Positions 49,614-61,700 of a DNA stretch of 64,000 bases are shown here, one piece after another. The translations under genes were made by a program, and so were the position numbers. The notes beneath the pieces are model-generated. The model was not told where the DNA came from. It ran no database searches and saw only the letters and a list, made by a program, of their open reading frames with translations. Position 1 is the first letter of the stretch, and every line of letters begins with the position of its first letter. The DNA is taken from NCBI RefSeq assembly GCF_017562075.2, contig NC_054083.1, forward strand, positions 51,164,442-51,228,441. The letters run 5' to 3'. The stretch is from Anopheles merus (Eukaryota; Arthropoda; Insecta; Diptera; Culicidae).

Positions 49614-52600
49614 TGCAAACCGATGCGCTAAAATCCACGTCGTTAGCGATTGTGATGATGTTAAGAGACGATAACGACCATGTATTACTTTGTTTCAGTA
49701 GCTAAGCCGTTAACAATATGGTGCAATATGGTTGGAATGAAAAAAAAAAATCGATAACGGACCCGTCGTTAGAACGGATTTGATAACGGATTGTACCGAA
49801 AAGACGACGCTGATAACGGGCCGTTTGCACATGGTTCGATAATGACTGCCGATGGTTGTTGCTATCCGTTAAACGAGGCTGTAGTTCCAAGACATTTTAT
49901 GCGGTTGTGCGAAATCGTTAATCTTGAATGCTTGCTGAAATCGTTGTAGAACGCGTGATATGCGCGAGTTCAAAGATATTAACATTATGCTTTTTTTTTA
50001 TATTCCATTCCCATTTCGATGTGTAATTGCCAAGAACTGTTTGTGCTTCCAAAATCAACCCAGGTGTGTATTTTGCTGCAGTATATTCCCATTCGTTTGC
50101 CGCACAATCTAATCAAACGGTATGAATTTATTGTACATTCGCTTGCATACATTCCCGTAGACAGTGCGCCTGAATTTGCGCCGTTGTGTATGATTGTGCG
50201 GGTTGGTTCGGCATCGAACGCACAGGATAGCGTTCGTCATGACACAGTAGAGCGAATCATAGCTTTTCATTATTGTAGCTAGGGTTCAACGTGTCCAAGC
50301 CCTTTCCTGTATCGAATTTCCGATGCAGCAAAACTGCAATGGACAATGATCGCCTGCATTGCTCAGGGGCTTAACCAATGCCGTTGGTTGAACTCCCTCC
50401 GCAACCATGTTCTGTCATGTCGGATCCAAATTCTTATTGACAATTTAAGACTGTCAGTGCTGCACGGTGACTTGTGACGCATGATTCATAAATTGTGCCC
50501 GGTCAATGTCGGAAGATATGGGTCTCGGTGATCTCCCGTAACTGTAACGAGCGTGCCGAGCGAGGTTAGCGTAATGGACGTTTGGTAAAGGGTGGCCTCC
50601 CTGGTGACGTGTGAGTCACGACTTGGCCACCTATGTCAAGATCATTGGTGTACCAATCTGAAGAACTTCATTTCCGCCCGAACGAAGTGCACTGCTCATG
50701 TTGGACAGTATGGGACTAGTCTTGTTGTGTTGTCATTTGCAAATTATATCGCCCAGAGGTCTCGTAAGACATTGAAGGTAAAATATAGTTAAAATAAAAA
50801 AAAGCTTCCATCTAATGTGCTTTCACATCAAATGGGATGACAAACGATATTCAATTGCATAATACCTGGAAGCCATTATCTTTCACGAGACAAACATCGT
50901 CTGGGAAATCCAACCCGGTCATCCACTCTTATCCAGCCAGAGTAATCCCTCCGCTTTGTTATCTTTGCCAACGGATCACAATGCATTATTGCAAGGAGCT
51001 TCCTGCACGGGATTGACAGCACATGTGCACCGTTCTTTACAACGGACTACCTACCGACGCTAATGGTAAAGTGATGGTCATAAAAAATCGGTTCTAATGA
51101 CGCCTAATTGCGATCGTTTTGAATGCGCTGAATAGAAGAGTTGTAAGGTGTGTAGAGCCGAGGCTGATAACCGTTTAATGGTGGATCGATAGCAAACTGA
51201 TCGGCCTGGACAGCTCTGTACGCGTCCGTTTGTTTGCAACATTGTGACACAGTAAAGGGGATGAGTTTAGTTTATTGATTTACGAGCGTATTCACAGCTG
51301 CACGCGGGTTAATGGGTGTGAAGGATTGGCAGAAGCACCGGGCACCATAAAGCTTGCATATTTTGTAGCGCCTCTGAGGGAGTGCATTTATGCTTAAGAA
51401 GCTTTCACACGTATCGCAGTTTTGAATTGATCCTATAAACAAATTGCGTCATAAAATAAACCTGCAATCTTGATAAAGTGGTTAACATTAAAAACAATTT
51501 ACAGTACAGTAACCCCTGTTTCGGGGAGCTCGAGGCGTTGCCTACATTTAGGCGCACCCAAAATTTACCAAAAATTGAATATTCGTTTGAAAGAATTCAC
51601 GCCTGAAACGTGTCGCCTGAGTCATGTACGCGGTTGTACACTTTGGTTCGTCGTCCAATTTAAATCATTTGAAATGCATGAGAAAAATTAATCACAAATG
51701 CAATAAAAATTAACACCATTTATCAACGGCAACGGAACGTGGACTGCATTCGTGTCTGCTCTTGTTGCAGCTGCTCCAAATTCATGCAAATTGAGCCCCA
51801 TCGATCAGCCTTCCCAACTGCAACAGGACATTTAGCGCGTATGAATTGCCTTCTAGATATGGAATCAAATGCTGGACGGTGTCATTTGTTAACCTCCTAC
51901 GTCGGTAATCTGTTCGATCGGCGGTTGTTTTCCGATTCCATGGCACAACGCGCCACACACACACACACAAACACACACACACCCTGAATCTGAACGTTTC
52001 TCAATGCAGGAAATAAATAATGGTTGCCTTTTTTTTGGACATTTTATCGCTTCCTGAACTGCAGCCTAATTGATTCCCGTGTACACTACACGCCCGTTGC
52101 GAGCGCTCTGTTTCGCTTTCTGTTTCGGAACGGTCTAATATGGATTTTAATTTGACCAAACCTTGATGCAGAAAATTGGCTCTCATTCGTTCGCCTCTGG
52201 CAATCGTACAATGTGTATCGCACACAGACGCCAACAAACGCCGAAAACGATCGCGTACCGGGAGTGCGGGCAAATTAAATTTCGATTTTTCAATCCCAGC
52301 ACGCCCAACGTTCTCCTTCTGGGCTTAGGCGTCGTTGGCGAGCATATAAATCAGCGCCCAACGACGGTACCATTGAACTCGGCGTACCGGTTTTTGCATT
52401 GGTCTCTCTTTTTGTTTGTTTGTTTGCTTGCTTGCTTGGTGTGCAAATCTAACGCGGGCGAATAAACTCCTCCAGCACGTGTGCGTTCGGACCGCGGACC
52501 CGTGTGTGGCATCACGCAGCGCGCGAGCCCTTTTATGCTGCTCATCGATCGTCCAATAAATTGTGCGCGCTTTTCGACAGCTTTACGTGATTAAAATTGG

Positions 52601-54120
52601 GTTTGGGGCAGAGAAGCAGCTACCCTGCCTTCGTGGTTGGTGGATGGTTTGGTCCTTATAGGATTAACCGCCATCGGAGCGGATTTGTCGCTCGTTTGTT
52701 TGTCGTTTGGGTCGTTAGCGAGAGAAGAGAAAAAATGGGGGAAGTTTCTGCATTTCGTTGTTTAATTTTGTGCGATTTGTTTGGTTCCTGTGGTCAGTTG
52801 TTGTAGCGTTTGGGGGCATGCAGCAGTCCCGAAAGGGAAAGTCAGCAGTAAGGTTTCATTCAGTTCTCCGGGGTGCCGGTGCCGTATATTACGTCAAATT
52901 AAGATACCTTAAAGCGATTGTATAGTTCGGTGAAGGAAGTAATCGATAAATTAAAAATCTTGCAAAGAGTACCATCGAACGCTTGCTTCTGGCATGTTAT
53001 AAAGTACGGTATTTATCCTTTTATTCGCTGCAGGCACGAAAGTAAGCTACAAATAATGCTTGAAATGGAGTGAAATCAATGGTGTGGTAGTAAATTAAGC
53101 TTTGTCCGTGTTATTTGCCATGTTTTGGTAATTTTGAGAAGCTTAAATAGATGACAATAGATGTGTTCATATCTTATGTTAGTTTGGGGTGATTACTTAT
53201 GCTGGCACAAGGAAGCGCCTAATTCGAGAAGTGGAATAGTACTCTGGATGATGAGATCCTCATCTGTGTACATGATCATATCGTGGATTGAGTGGTGGAC
53301 GTGCAAAACTCTAAACGGTAGCTTTTCTTCAATTAGTCAATGAGTGTTATCTTATTTAATGAACCCTAACGGAATCATACACCAATTAACGAATGATAAA
53401 CGATTTTCTTTCTTTGCTTTCTTTTTTATTTGGTGTTAAAATGCTGTATTAGTCAGTGATTAGAAGTAAACGCTTATCGGAAGCAATTTTGTAGAGTAAT
53501 CATTAGTAAATGGGAAAGAGTTTATTTGTAATCTACCATACTGAAGTCCATAGATTTGATGCGAATTGGAATGATACCGATAAGAATGCAACGGTGCCGT
53601 TAAAATGTATTATCTATTTATTGCGATTAAATAATGGGCAAATATTGTAGGCAAAAATACGAATTGTTATGAACATGGGATAATGTAGTACAATAATAGC
53701 GTTATTAGAATTAGACAGAATAACATCTTCATTCCTGTGCTGGTCACGGTATCCATGCAACACCTCGGGCCACCATTGCTGCCAGTACTTAGGGTTTAAT
53801 ATGCCCATGCCCAACAAATCTATAAAACTGGGGAAAAAACCTGACCTACCCTTCAATAAATTTGCCAAGCTTTATCTTCTGATCGACACCATAAACTAAT
53901 TAACGGGACATAAACATCACATGCTTTCTTTTTATTTCTATTTCTAATTTTGGCGTTATTCCGCGATAAGAGCAATAAACCATTCGGAAGCTCCTTTATC
54001 GAAATCATTTCCCTTGTGAATCTGTAATCGTGAAGGCAGTATTGCATAGGTTATTTGCACAAACGTCTAGATTAGATAATGAAAGAGTAAGAAACAGGAA
54101 CAGTATCATGCTTGATTTGG
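49614..54120. other. Intronic DNA between the two nested genes
   Basis: No supported exon in 4.5 kb. The stretch is A+T-rich with a CA microsatellite at about 51954-51981 and GTTT/GCTT tandem units at 52412-52439. GGTTCGTCG at 51645 is a partial match to the recurring motif. From 52,900 on the sequence turns distinctly A+T-rich up to the ML-domain gene. Confidence 0.45.
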
Positions 54121-54122
54121 GG

Positions 54123-54130
54123 TATAAATA
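54123..54130 (+). promoter_or_regulatory. TATA box of the ML-domain gene
   Basis: TATAAATA, 110 bases before the chosen start codon. A transcription start near 54153 would leave about 50 bases before the upstream in-frame ATG at 54203. Confidence 0.6.
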
Positions 54131-54232
54131 CACCTTTTTCGACTTAAGCGTATTTAGAAACGTGTTGATGTTCTTTTACAAAGTGCCTTTCTAAAGATTT
54201 GAATGTTGTATTTGGTAGAGAAACGGTTTAAA

Positions 54233-54769
54233 ATGGGTCAATTTGGCAATGCCATCATTTTGTTAGCTATTTTTGGTTGCGTAATGCTCACGGAAGGTAT
54301 TCAGGTTCGCTCCTGTGCAAACGGGGTGCCTCCTCCAGCGATCGTGTCTATTGCGGGATGTTCCGAGATGCCGTGTGACTTCGTACGAGGCGTTGAAGGA
54401 GGAACTATGACGATGGTTTATGAAGCTCGTAAGTGTATGTTGTACCTAACTGCAAGTTCTAGAAATTACTTTTTGCTTTAACTTTTAGCATTCGACATTA
54501 AGACGCTTCGTTACGATCGTATTATAATTGCCCTCGGTGTTACTGTACCATACCCGATCCTGCCAGAAAAAGAAAATGGGTGTGACTGGGTTATTGGTAG
54601 CATGTGTCCTTTCCGTCAAGGAGATTTGATAATAAGCACGTATACATCAAGCCCCTTGTCAATCATTCCGTTGGTTACAGCTGCCATTGAGTTCTATGTG
54701 TACGATGAACAAGATCGTATGGTGACGTGTTTTCAGTATGATGTGAGAATCTTACCAAATTCAGTGTAA
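54233..54769 (+). CDS. ML-domain (MD-2/NPC2-like) secreted lipid-binding protein
   Basis: Two exons (54233-54428, 54489-54769) around a 60-base phase-1 intron (GCTC|GTAAGT ... CTTTTAG|CA) give 158 residues. The ATG at 54233 gives a clean signal peptide (MGQFGNAIILLAIFGCVMLT); the in-frame ATG ten codons upstream would add a charged leader. The mature part follows the ML plan: RSCANG, AGCSEMPCDFVRG (the GC-x3-PC-x2-x-RG motif), then LGVTVPYPILP, NGCDWVIGSMCP, GDLIIST, and finally VTCFQYDVRI. The six conserved cysteines of the fold are in place. ML proteins bind sterols, fatty acids or microbial lipids; the mosquito family is expanded and includes immune members. Which role applies cannot be told. 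It is nested in the long gene's intron, 0.7 kb before the next coding exon. Confidence 0.88.
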
Positions 54770-54807
54770 TTTTGCAATTTGAACTTCCTTACAGATAATA
54801 ATCATGC

Positions 54808-54813
54808 AATAAA
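54808..54813 (+). terminator. Poly(A) signal of the ML-domain gene
   Basis: AATAAA 39 bases after the stop codon, giving a very short 3'UTR. Confidence 0.7.
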
Positions 54814-55485
54814 ATATCAATTAATTGTCCTAGAGAGACCGTTACTATTACTACTTCTACACACTAATATTTACTCCACTTCACACAACGCAGTACGCAC
54901 GACGCACTGTGCACGAAATAGTATACATTTAGGCGCCTATCGAGACTGTTCATTCACGCGCGATGTGAAGCAACGCGCGACAAAAAGTGAATGGCCTGTT
55001 TTGAGGCCCGTGAGTGTGGTGAGTTCGAACCGTGCGCCTTTAGGCACGCTCTTTTTCACAGGCATACTACAGTGGTGAGTAGCTTTCACGCGTACACTGT
55101 GACACACCGTGCAGTAACGCTTATGGTGTGTCCTTCATCGCTGTTTCCCCCGCTGGCAAAGTGCAGTGCATGTGAGTTTAATCAGCATGATTTTCCCCGC
55201 GGGATACGAGCACCTCCACACACACATGTCCTTGAAGGTTGGCTCGCGATCCATGCAGTGCGCAGGAATGTGCGATCTCATCGTGTCAACGATCGCACAC
55301 GGGAAGGCCGGCGATGCACGTGCGTGCGGTAAAAGAGGAAGCGCAAAAAAGAAGGAGCGTTACGATGCAGCCACCTTTTCTGTTGCTTCTTTGGTCGCTT
55401 CGTCGCCACTGGATAGCGATATCGGCGGGCTGGTCGTAATTTATTAATTTCTAATTAAAATGTTGTTTTGATTACTGCCGTACAG
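54814..55485. other. End of the long intron, no gene seen
   Basis: No exon could be supported. The last bases before 55486 form the acceptor (TTACTGCCGTACAG) of the following coding exon. Confidence 0.5.
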
Positions 55486-55717
55486 ACGTGCGAGAACACG
55501 AAGCGCGGACGCGCGGAGACAGAGAATGCAAAAATCGATGTGTAGCACGCTTCCCTCGGCAGACAAAGATGATAAAAGATCGTTGCTTAGGGTGTTTGGA
55601 TCACGCCTCTTCGATCGTACCGAGCTACCAATCATTAGCAGATCGCAAACGCAACCGCCGGTTTCCGACAAATCGATCGCGAATCTGTCTGTTTCCCCTA
55701 ACGATTCTGCATTGCAG
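55486..55717 (+). CDS. Internal coding exon of the unrecognised long gene
   Basis: The exon lies between an acceptor (GCCGTACAG|A) and a consensus donor (TTGCAG|GTACGT). It is open throughout in one frame: one base, then 77 codons, leaving phase 0. The peptide reads RARTRSADARRQR, then MQKSMCSTLPSADKDDKRS, LLRVFGSRLFDR, TELPIISRSQTQPPVSDKSI and ANLSVSPNDSALQ. Codon use is G/C-ending and varied, unlike the surrounding junk frames. The start phase fits the exon ending at 27696 exactly. The Met at codon 14 (55526) could start translation in transcripts that begin with a non-coding exon. The Ser/Thr/Pro-rich, partly basic sequence looks like a disordered linker and matches no domain I know. Its downstream exons lie outside the window. 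Confidence 0.6.
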
Positions 55718-58700
55718 GTACGTGGTGCGCTGCTCGAGAAGAAAAAGAAACGAAAACATTAGTTTGTTGAAATATGATACTTGATGGGGGGAAAAAGAAC
55801 GAGAAAATGCTTACTGCAGCGATCGATCGTGCAGTCCCTTTCCGATGGTTCTACCGATTGATAGCAATTTATGAAGGTATGGAAATAAACTCGCACCGCA
55901 ATGTGCGTATGGGAATGCGTATGGGTACGAGGAATCGATGCAATGGTTTATTGAAATGCAAAACAAGTGTCTGGGTGCAGAATTTATTGATCGACGAAAA
56001 ATACAAAATAAATGGTTGGGGGGAGAGACGATCGAGACATCCGTCGTGGCAATTATCCATCGCGTACAAAGTAGGCAGTATTGTGTATTCAGACGGATTT
56101 GATGTATTGGAGGAAAAAGGGCTTGAGCCACATTTGCTACTCTTTGAAAACACTTTCAATTGAACGATTTATCATCCGCTGGGGGTCTTGTATTGACAGT
56201 TGAATTTAAAGAATTTCGACCAGTGACAGCTTGGATTCTTTTGCCCTAAACACGCACGACTTGTGCGTGATCCTTTGGGAGGTTTAGCTTACGGCGAGTT
56301 TCAAGCTGGCTCGTTTGGTCGGTACAAGGGGCGAAATCCTTATTTATACCGATAACCATATGCTCGACAGCGACCAATTAGTACTATCAGGCAGTACTTA
56401 CTCTCTGTGAATTCTGCCACCGCTTCCGCTGCCCATCGAAGAAGTAAGCGACGAACCCCTCCGGGTAAAACTTTATCACGAAGAAATAAACCCAATTGAA
56501 ATGGAAAATCTGTAGCTATGAATAAAGATTAGCCATTTCCATTTCGTTCTTAATCGCTTGGGACCGGCTACCACACTCTCACCAGCACCCAAAGTGGTAA
56601 TAGTTGAGTTCAACCAAGAAGTCTATAAATGATTCTGTAAAATGCAAAAGACGGCAAAAAGCGACACGACAGTGTTGGAAGCATTGCAGGATTTACAGCT
56701 TCATTGTACGTAGGGTGCGCGTGTGTGTGTAGGAAAAGCGAACAGAAGATGGACTCGTGTGCGCCTCTAAGAACCGACCGAGCTAGCAGAGTGGTTTCAA
56801 TCCCGTGTGTGTGTCGTGTCTCCGTGTCTTAATCGATGTATTCGAATTGCTGCGCTTTATGTTCGGTGCAAAAGAGTTATTAACATTCTTGCCTTATTCG
56901 TCGTCTTAAAAAAAGGGTCTGCAGTGGAAGCGATTGGACTCAACAGCAGCGACCGACAGCCCCCGTTCGGTTACTAAAAAGGGAGATGCGTTTCGTGGTG
57001 GGGTGTGTTTGCATTTCGTGCGTACGATCGTTTCGTCGTCATGTTTTTTTGTTTTGTATTTTTACTTCCTACGTTCAGTCTATGATGTTTAGCTATTGTA
57101 TTACAACATAAATAACATCTGATACGATTCGCCGTGCGCTGCTACGACCGTGCTCTCGATGCATCCGTCGGACGATCAATATTTATGATACTACAAAAGG
57201 TAGTGCAGAAGAAGAAGAAGGGGCGACCCGAACGCGAGTCGCCTTGTCGTGCAATCGTGGCGTTTATTCTTAGGACAATGAATGTGGCCGCGTAGGGAAA
57301 TCGAAATCGAAAGAAGTGGTTGGTTGGTTGGGGATTGACTAAAAGAAAAAGTAAGCTTTTGTGTGGGGGGAGATGAAGGGATGGCGGGAAAAGAGCGCAG
57401 AGTGTATTGAAGGGCGATGGAAATTAAGTTTATGCAAAAGCAAGAATCAATTAAAGTACTTTATTTATTGGGAATATTATATTTATTTGATGCACCGTAA
57501 ATTTCTGCTTTCCACGATACACAGCCTACAGCTGCGTAACGAAATGGGGTGGAGTTTTTCACAAAACGTATGTTTACGACTGCAAACTTTGAGCGTTAAA
57601 TGAAACGAAAGTTCACCATAAATTGACCTGTCACGATGCAATTGCTGCTGCGCTGCTTGGGAACCCCGGTGCCGGATTACTCAACAACCTTCTCAAGGTT
57701 ACTGTGCTGTTTCAGCTGAATTAAGAACTCCTAAATCCCGGACCTTGGGGAACAAAATCTCTCCCACCGAGGGGGGGAGCAAGAGCGCTTTAAAGTTTTC
57801 TTGCTGTTTTCACGTGTGCGCAAGAAACCGCACGTCTCTGGAGCACGGGGTATGGGAAGCATCGTACCGTAAAGAAACGCAAAACTCAACCGACCGCATA
57901 CGCGACGAACCCCTCTTTTGGTTGGAGCGCATAGACTGCTGGTGCTTCTGTTTGTGGCCAATTTTCAATGGTATCGTGAAATCATGCTGTTGATATCTGC
58001 AAGTACAAAGGCGCTTGTATCATCTGGCCATGGAACAGACATCATGCGAAGGAAGAAAAGGGCCGTTTTTTTAAGTAAGAAAAGAAATGGCCACAACAAA
58101 AGTCGAATGGCCGTGGCATAAAAAATACTGTAATTTTACAAATTGGAAATTGGTGGTAAAAAACAGGGAAAGAGAGGAGTTGGTAGACATAAACTGACCT
58201 ACAATAAAGCACATTCGATTGTGCTGACTCTCTGAAGGGAGTTTACAAGAAACAGACAGGAACCCTTTTTCTGAGTAACTTCATCGACGATAGAATGAAT
58301 GGAAAGGAACTTCCATGTTAACGAAACTACCTTTAAAACTTTGCAGCAAAACACATTTAGCAAGTGTGAATAAATTTGGAAGTAGCCATTAGAGCCGAAG
58401 CACATTAATTTAGTGCACCGGAAGGAAATCAAACGGTTACGCTTCCTTATACGCGGTTTTAAAAAACTACCAGGTTATGTGTACGGCGTTTGCGTTAGCA
58501 GCTCGTCTACCAATAGTAAAAAGAAGTGGTGTACAAACAAACAAACGTTATGATTGAGTGAGTACCGGGCTCGTTGAATTGAAACGAAACGAAACCAGAA
58601 AACAAAACAAAAAAAAAAACGGCGTCGGAACGACCTTTAGGACCGAATTCCAGCTGCACAATCAAGCCGAAAACAATACTCATGCCTGACTCCGTGGTTA

Positions 58701-61700
58701 TTCGGTCCAGCCGTGAAGGTGTTGCATCAAGCGTCATTAGAGCTGGTGGCTTATGTCGTTTGATTGAATTAGCTTCGTTTGGGGTGGTCGTTTATTTGGG
58801 AGTGATGTTATAATTTCTATCTCTAGTACTTGTACCCTTTTGGGACTTTTGGAGCTACCCCCAATAGGCCCTTTCGGTGGATGGTTTTATTTTCCTTCTA
58901 AAAGTGTACCCCGATTGCTACAATCGTCGCAGCAGTTAGGTTAAGTGTTAGGCGCCCTCCTATGAAACAACAAACAACAACTGTTTTCGAGACTTGCGTT
59001 ACGAACAATTGCTCTCACAATGTATCGATTGTGTTTGCTCGGTCCCTTTTGCTTTAGAGTGGATGATTTTATTTTGATTCGATCGACCTCTTTTCCATTA
59101 ACAAACATCACACACAGACACACACACACACACAGTCAGACATTCATTCCGCTACCTCACGGTGTGCAGCAAACTGTCCAAACTGCTTAGAGCAGCAGCA
59201 GCGTGCATGCTGCTTGCCAAAGGTTGCATACCATTTTCATCGTTCCAAATGCTCTCCCCCCCTCCCCCCCCCCTGCCACCGGTTGTTTGTTGGGTGGAAT
59301 TAGCCATGTTGTTAATTTTGGGTGGGGTGCTAATTGATCTACTGCCACCAACACCAACACAACCCACTCCGCACCGAATCCTGCGCAGCCACTCTTTGCC
59401 AACGCAAAACACGTAACGGTTGTTAAGCAAACCAAGCAACGACCAAGTACCCCAAGTTTTGCGCATTTGGGCGTGCGAGCGTGTGCCTTATGTTGTGCAG
59501 CGGCCAGGGAGGTATGGGTGTGTGTGTGTGTGTGTGTGTATGTTGCACATATTCGGCTGTTCCGAGCAGCATTACAGTAAAAATCGAGGGTAAGGCACCA
59601 CAGCATCGCAAGCCTGTTGGGTGTGAGCCAATCTAAATCCGCTCTTTTTTCGGCGTTTGGTTTATTGATCTTGAGACGCTCCCAAGCGCTCGATTTTTAA
59701 TCGAAAGCTCTCTACTGGCGTGTGCGTGTGTGTGTTCCACAATTTCCTGCAGCAGTCGAGAGGGTTTTTGGGCGGTCGCTGCAGCAGCACGTGCCATTTA
59801 TGTATATACTCAAGAAGGGGCAGGCTGGCTGGTTGGTTGCGTGATGGATTGGCGCGTTTTGCTGTGAAGGGAGTGGATCCGTAAGAAAAGAAAACGCGGG
59901 TGCGTGAAGGTCTCAAAATCAGGGCACAGGTCTGGGGACACAGGGGAGCTTAGGAGTCGAAGCTCGCGCCGGCCAGCTTCGGACGGTTTGAAAGTGGCCA
60001 AGGTTAGAGGTTTTGGTTCGATAATCGCGCTAGTGGGTTGATGTCATACACTTCTCTGGTGGTGCGGTACGGTTGCTTTGAATGGAGTATCGAGGGCGAG
60101 CAGGACAGAGAGGTTTGAATCGTCTGGAACGGTAACTTCCCATGGGGCGGGAATGTTCAGTGGTGAGCGTTGTAATTATTGGCTCGCTATTGTGTGGGTA
60201 AGTGTACGATGGAATTTAAAATATTTGGAAAGGATTTCCGGGACCGTAAGCTTTTCTGTAAGATAGGTAAGACATTAAGATAAAGAAAAATGCTATTCCA
60301 AAGAAGTTTGAAGGCACAAACGAGTAGCTGTTGGACATTCTTCTGCTGTATAAGTATTACAACTAAAATACTTACAATGTTGATGGCCAATAATGCTGGT
60401 GCGAAAACAAAAGGGCTTTATCCTTTGATGACATTAATGCAAAATAATTCCGCACAACGATAAATCACTTGCAAGCTCTATGCCGCAGAGAATCTTAAGT
60501 ATCGCCGCATAGAGAATATGATCCAGGATCTCGCCGACGGTTCGAAGCGCTCATAAAATATTTTATTGTGGAATGTCCTTTACGAAATTAACAACACTTA
60601 ATCGAACCGTTTCGATCACCGATCAAGCATTCCAACTGCCACCATTCGGATGATCGACCATTCGGGCGCGTTGGAAGCGTTTTGCACCTGAAACCTCTTT
60701 ATTGGCCCCTTTATCCACCTCCGGCTTCCTCGGTCGCAAAACTTCCTAGTTTCCTTCCTTCCTTCCTTTTGCGCTGCATCGAAAAGTAACGTCAATCGAC
60801 TGTTTGTGGCCGTGTGCACAGGTTTAAAGCGGATTATTAAAAGGCATCCCCAGTGAACCTCGAAAACTGCGCCGGTATGACAGTAATTTATACGTCCCCA
60901 GTCGTAAAACTTCGCGCCACTTCGCCCGCTGCTGCTGCTGCGGTGGCTTTCAATTTCCACCCGCAGTTCCTGTGGTATGTTTTCCGACTGTTTTTGGAGT
61001 GGCTGCTTTGGCAGCGCCGGCTAGAGCACCGACTGCTGAATCTCCGGCCCGAGAGCGGGGGGTTTTTTCCCGTCTTCGTTGAAATACCACTTCGATGACC
61101 CTCAAGACTATGACTATGTTTGGCACGTTCAACAGTTCGGGCTGCGTAGGGCTCCCAGGCTGTGCGGGTGGTTGTGGAGTTTGCGTTTTGTTGCGTTGAA
61201 TGCTCCAATCACGAGCGCGCAAGGTGCAGCATTCTCGATGTCACCGGCTGAGCGTCATCCGTGCCATTGAAATGAAGCGTCGATTTACATTCCATCGTGC
61301 GCAAAGGGGGAACAACGCAAGGGACTGCAAGCTGGCAGGAGATTTCGTAACGCGAAAAGAGTTACTATCAATTTATTTGTTCGAACCTTGCGCCGCGTTT
61401 TGCTCGCTCGCGGTACTCAGGCCGCGTGGTGCGTGCACTAGTTGCAACCTGAAGGACGGCACGTCGGCACGGGTCGCCGCAAAGCACGGGCCCGCGTCCT
61501 TGGCACGGGTGGGTGACGCACCACGCATCCTCATTTCGTAGTGAAATTGGTAGCACAAAATTGTTTCATCATCTATTAAGCGACGCCAAAGCGGTCACTA
61601 ATAGCGGACACTGAGGCCGGTGTGTGGAATGGTTATTTTTGGAGCTCGCGCTGACCGATCCGACCGATCTAATGATGAGTTTGCAATGTAAAATCTAACA

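Noticed and set aside
55774..56163. 129-codon frame on the + strand directly after the internal coding exon
   Set aside because: The exon's donor at 55718 is strong, the frame differs from the exon's frame, and the opposite strand is open over the same region. No domain is recognisable.
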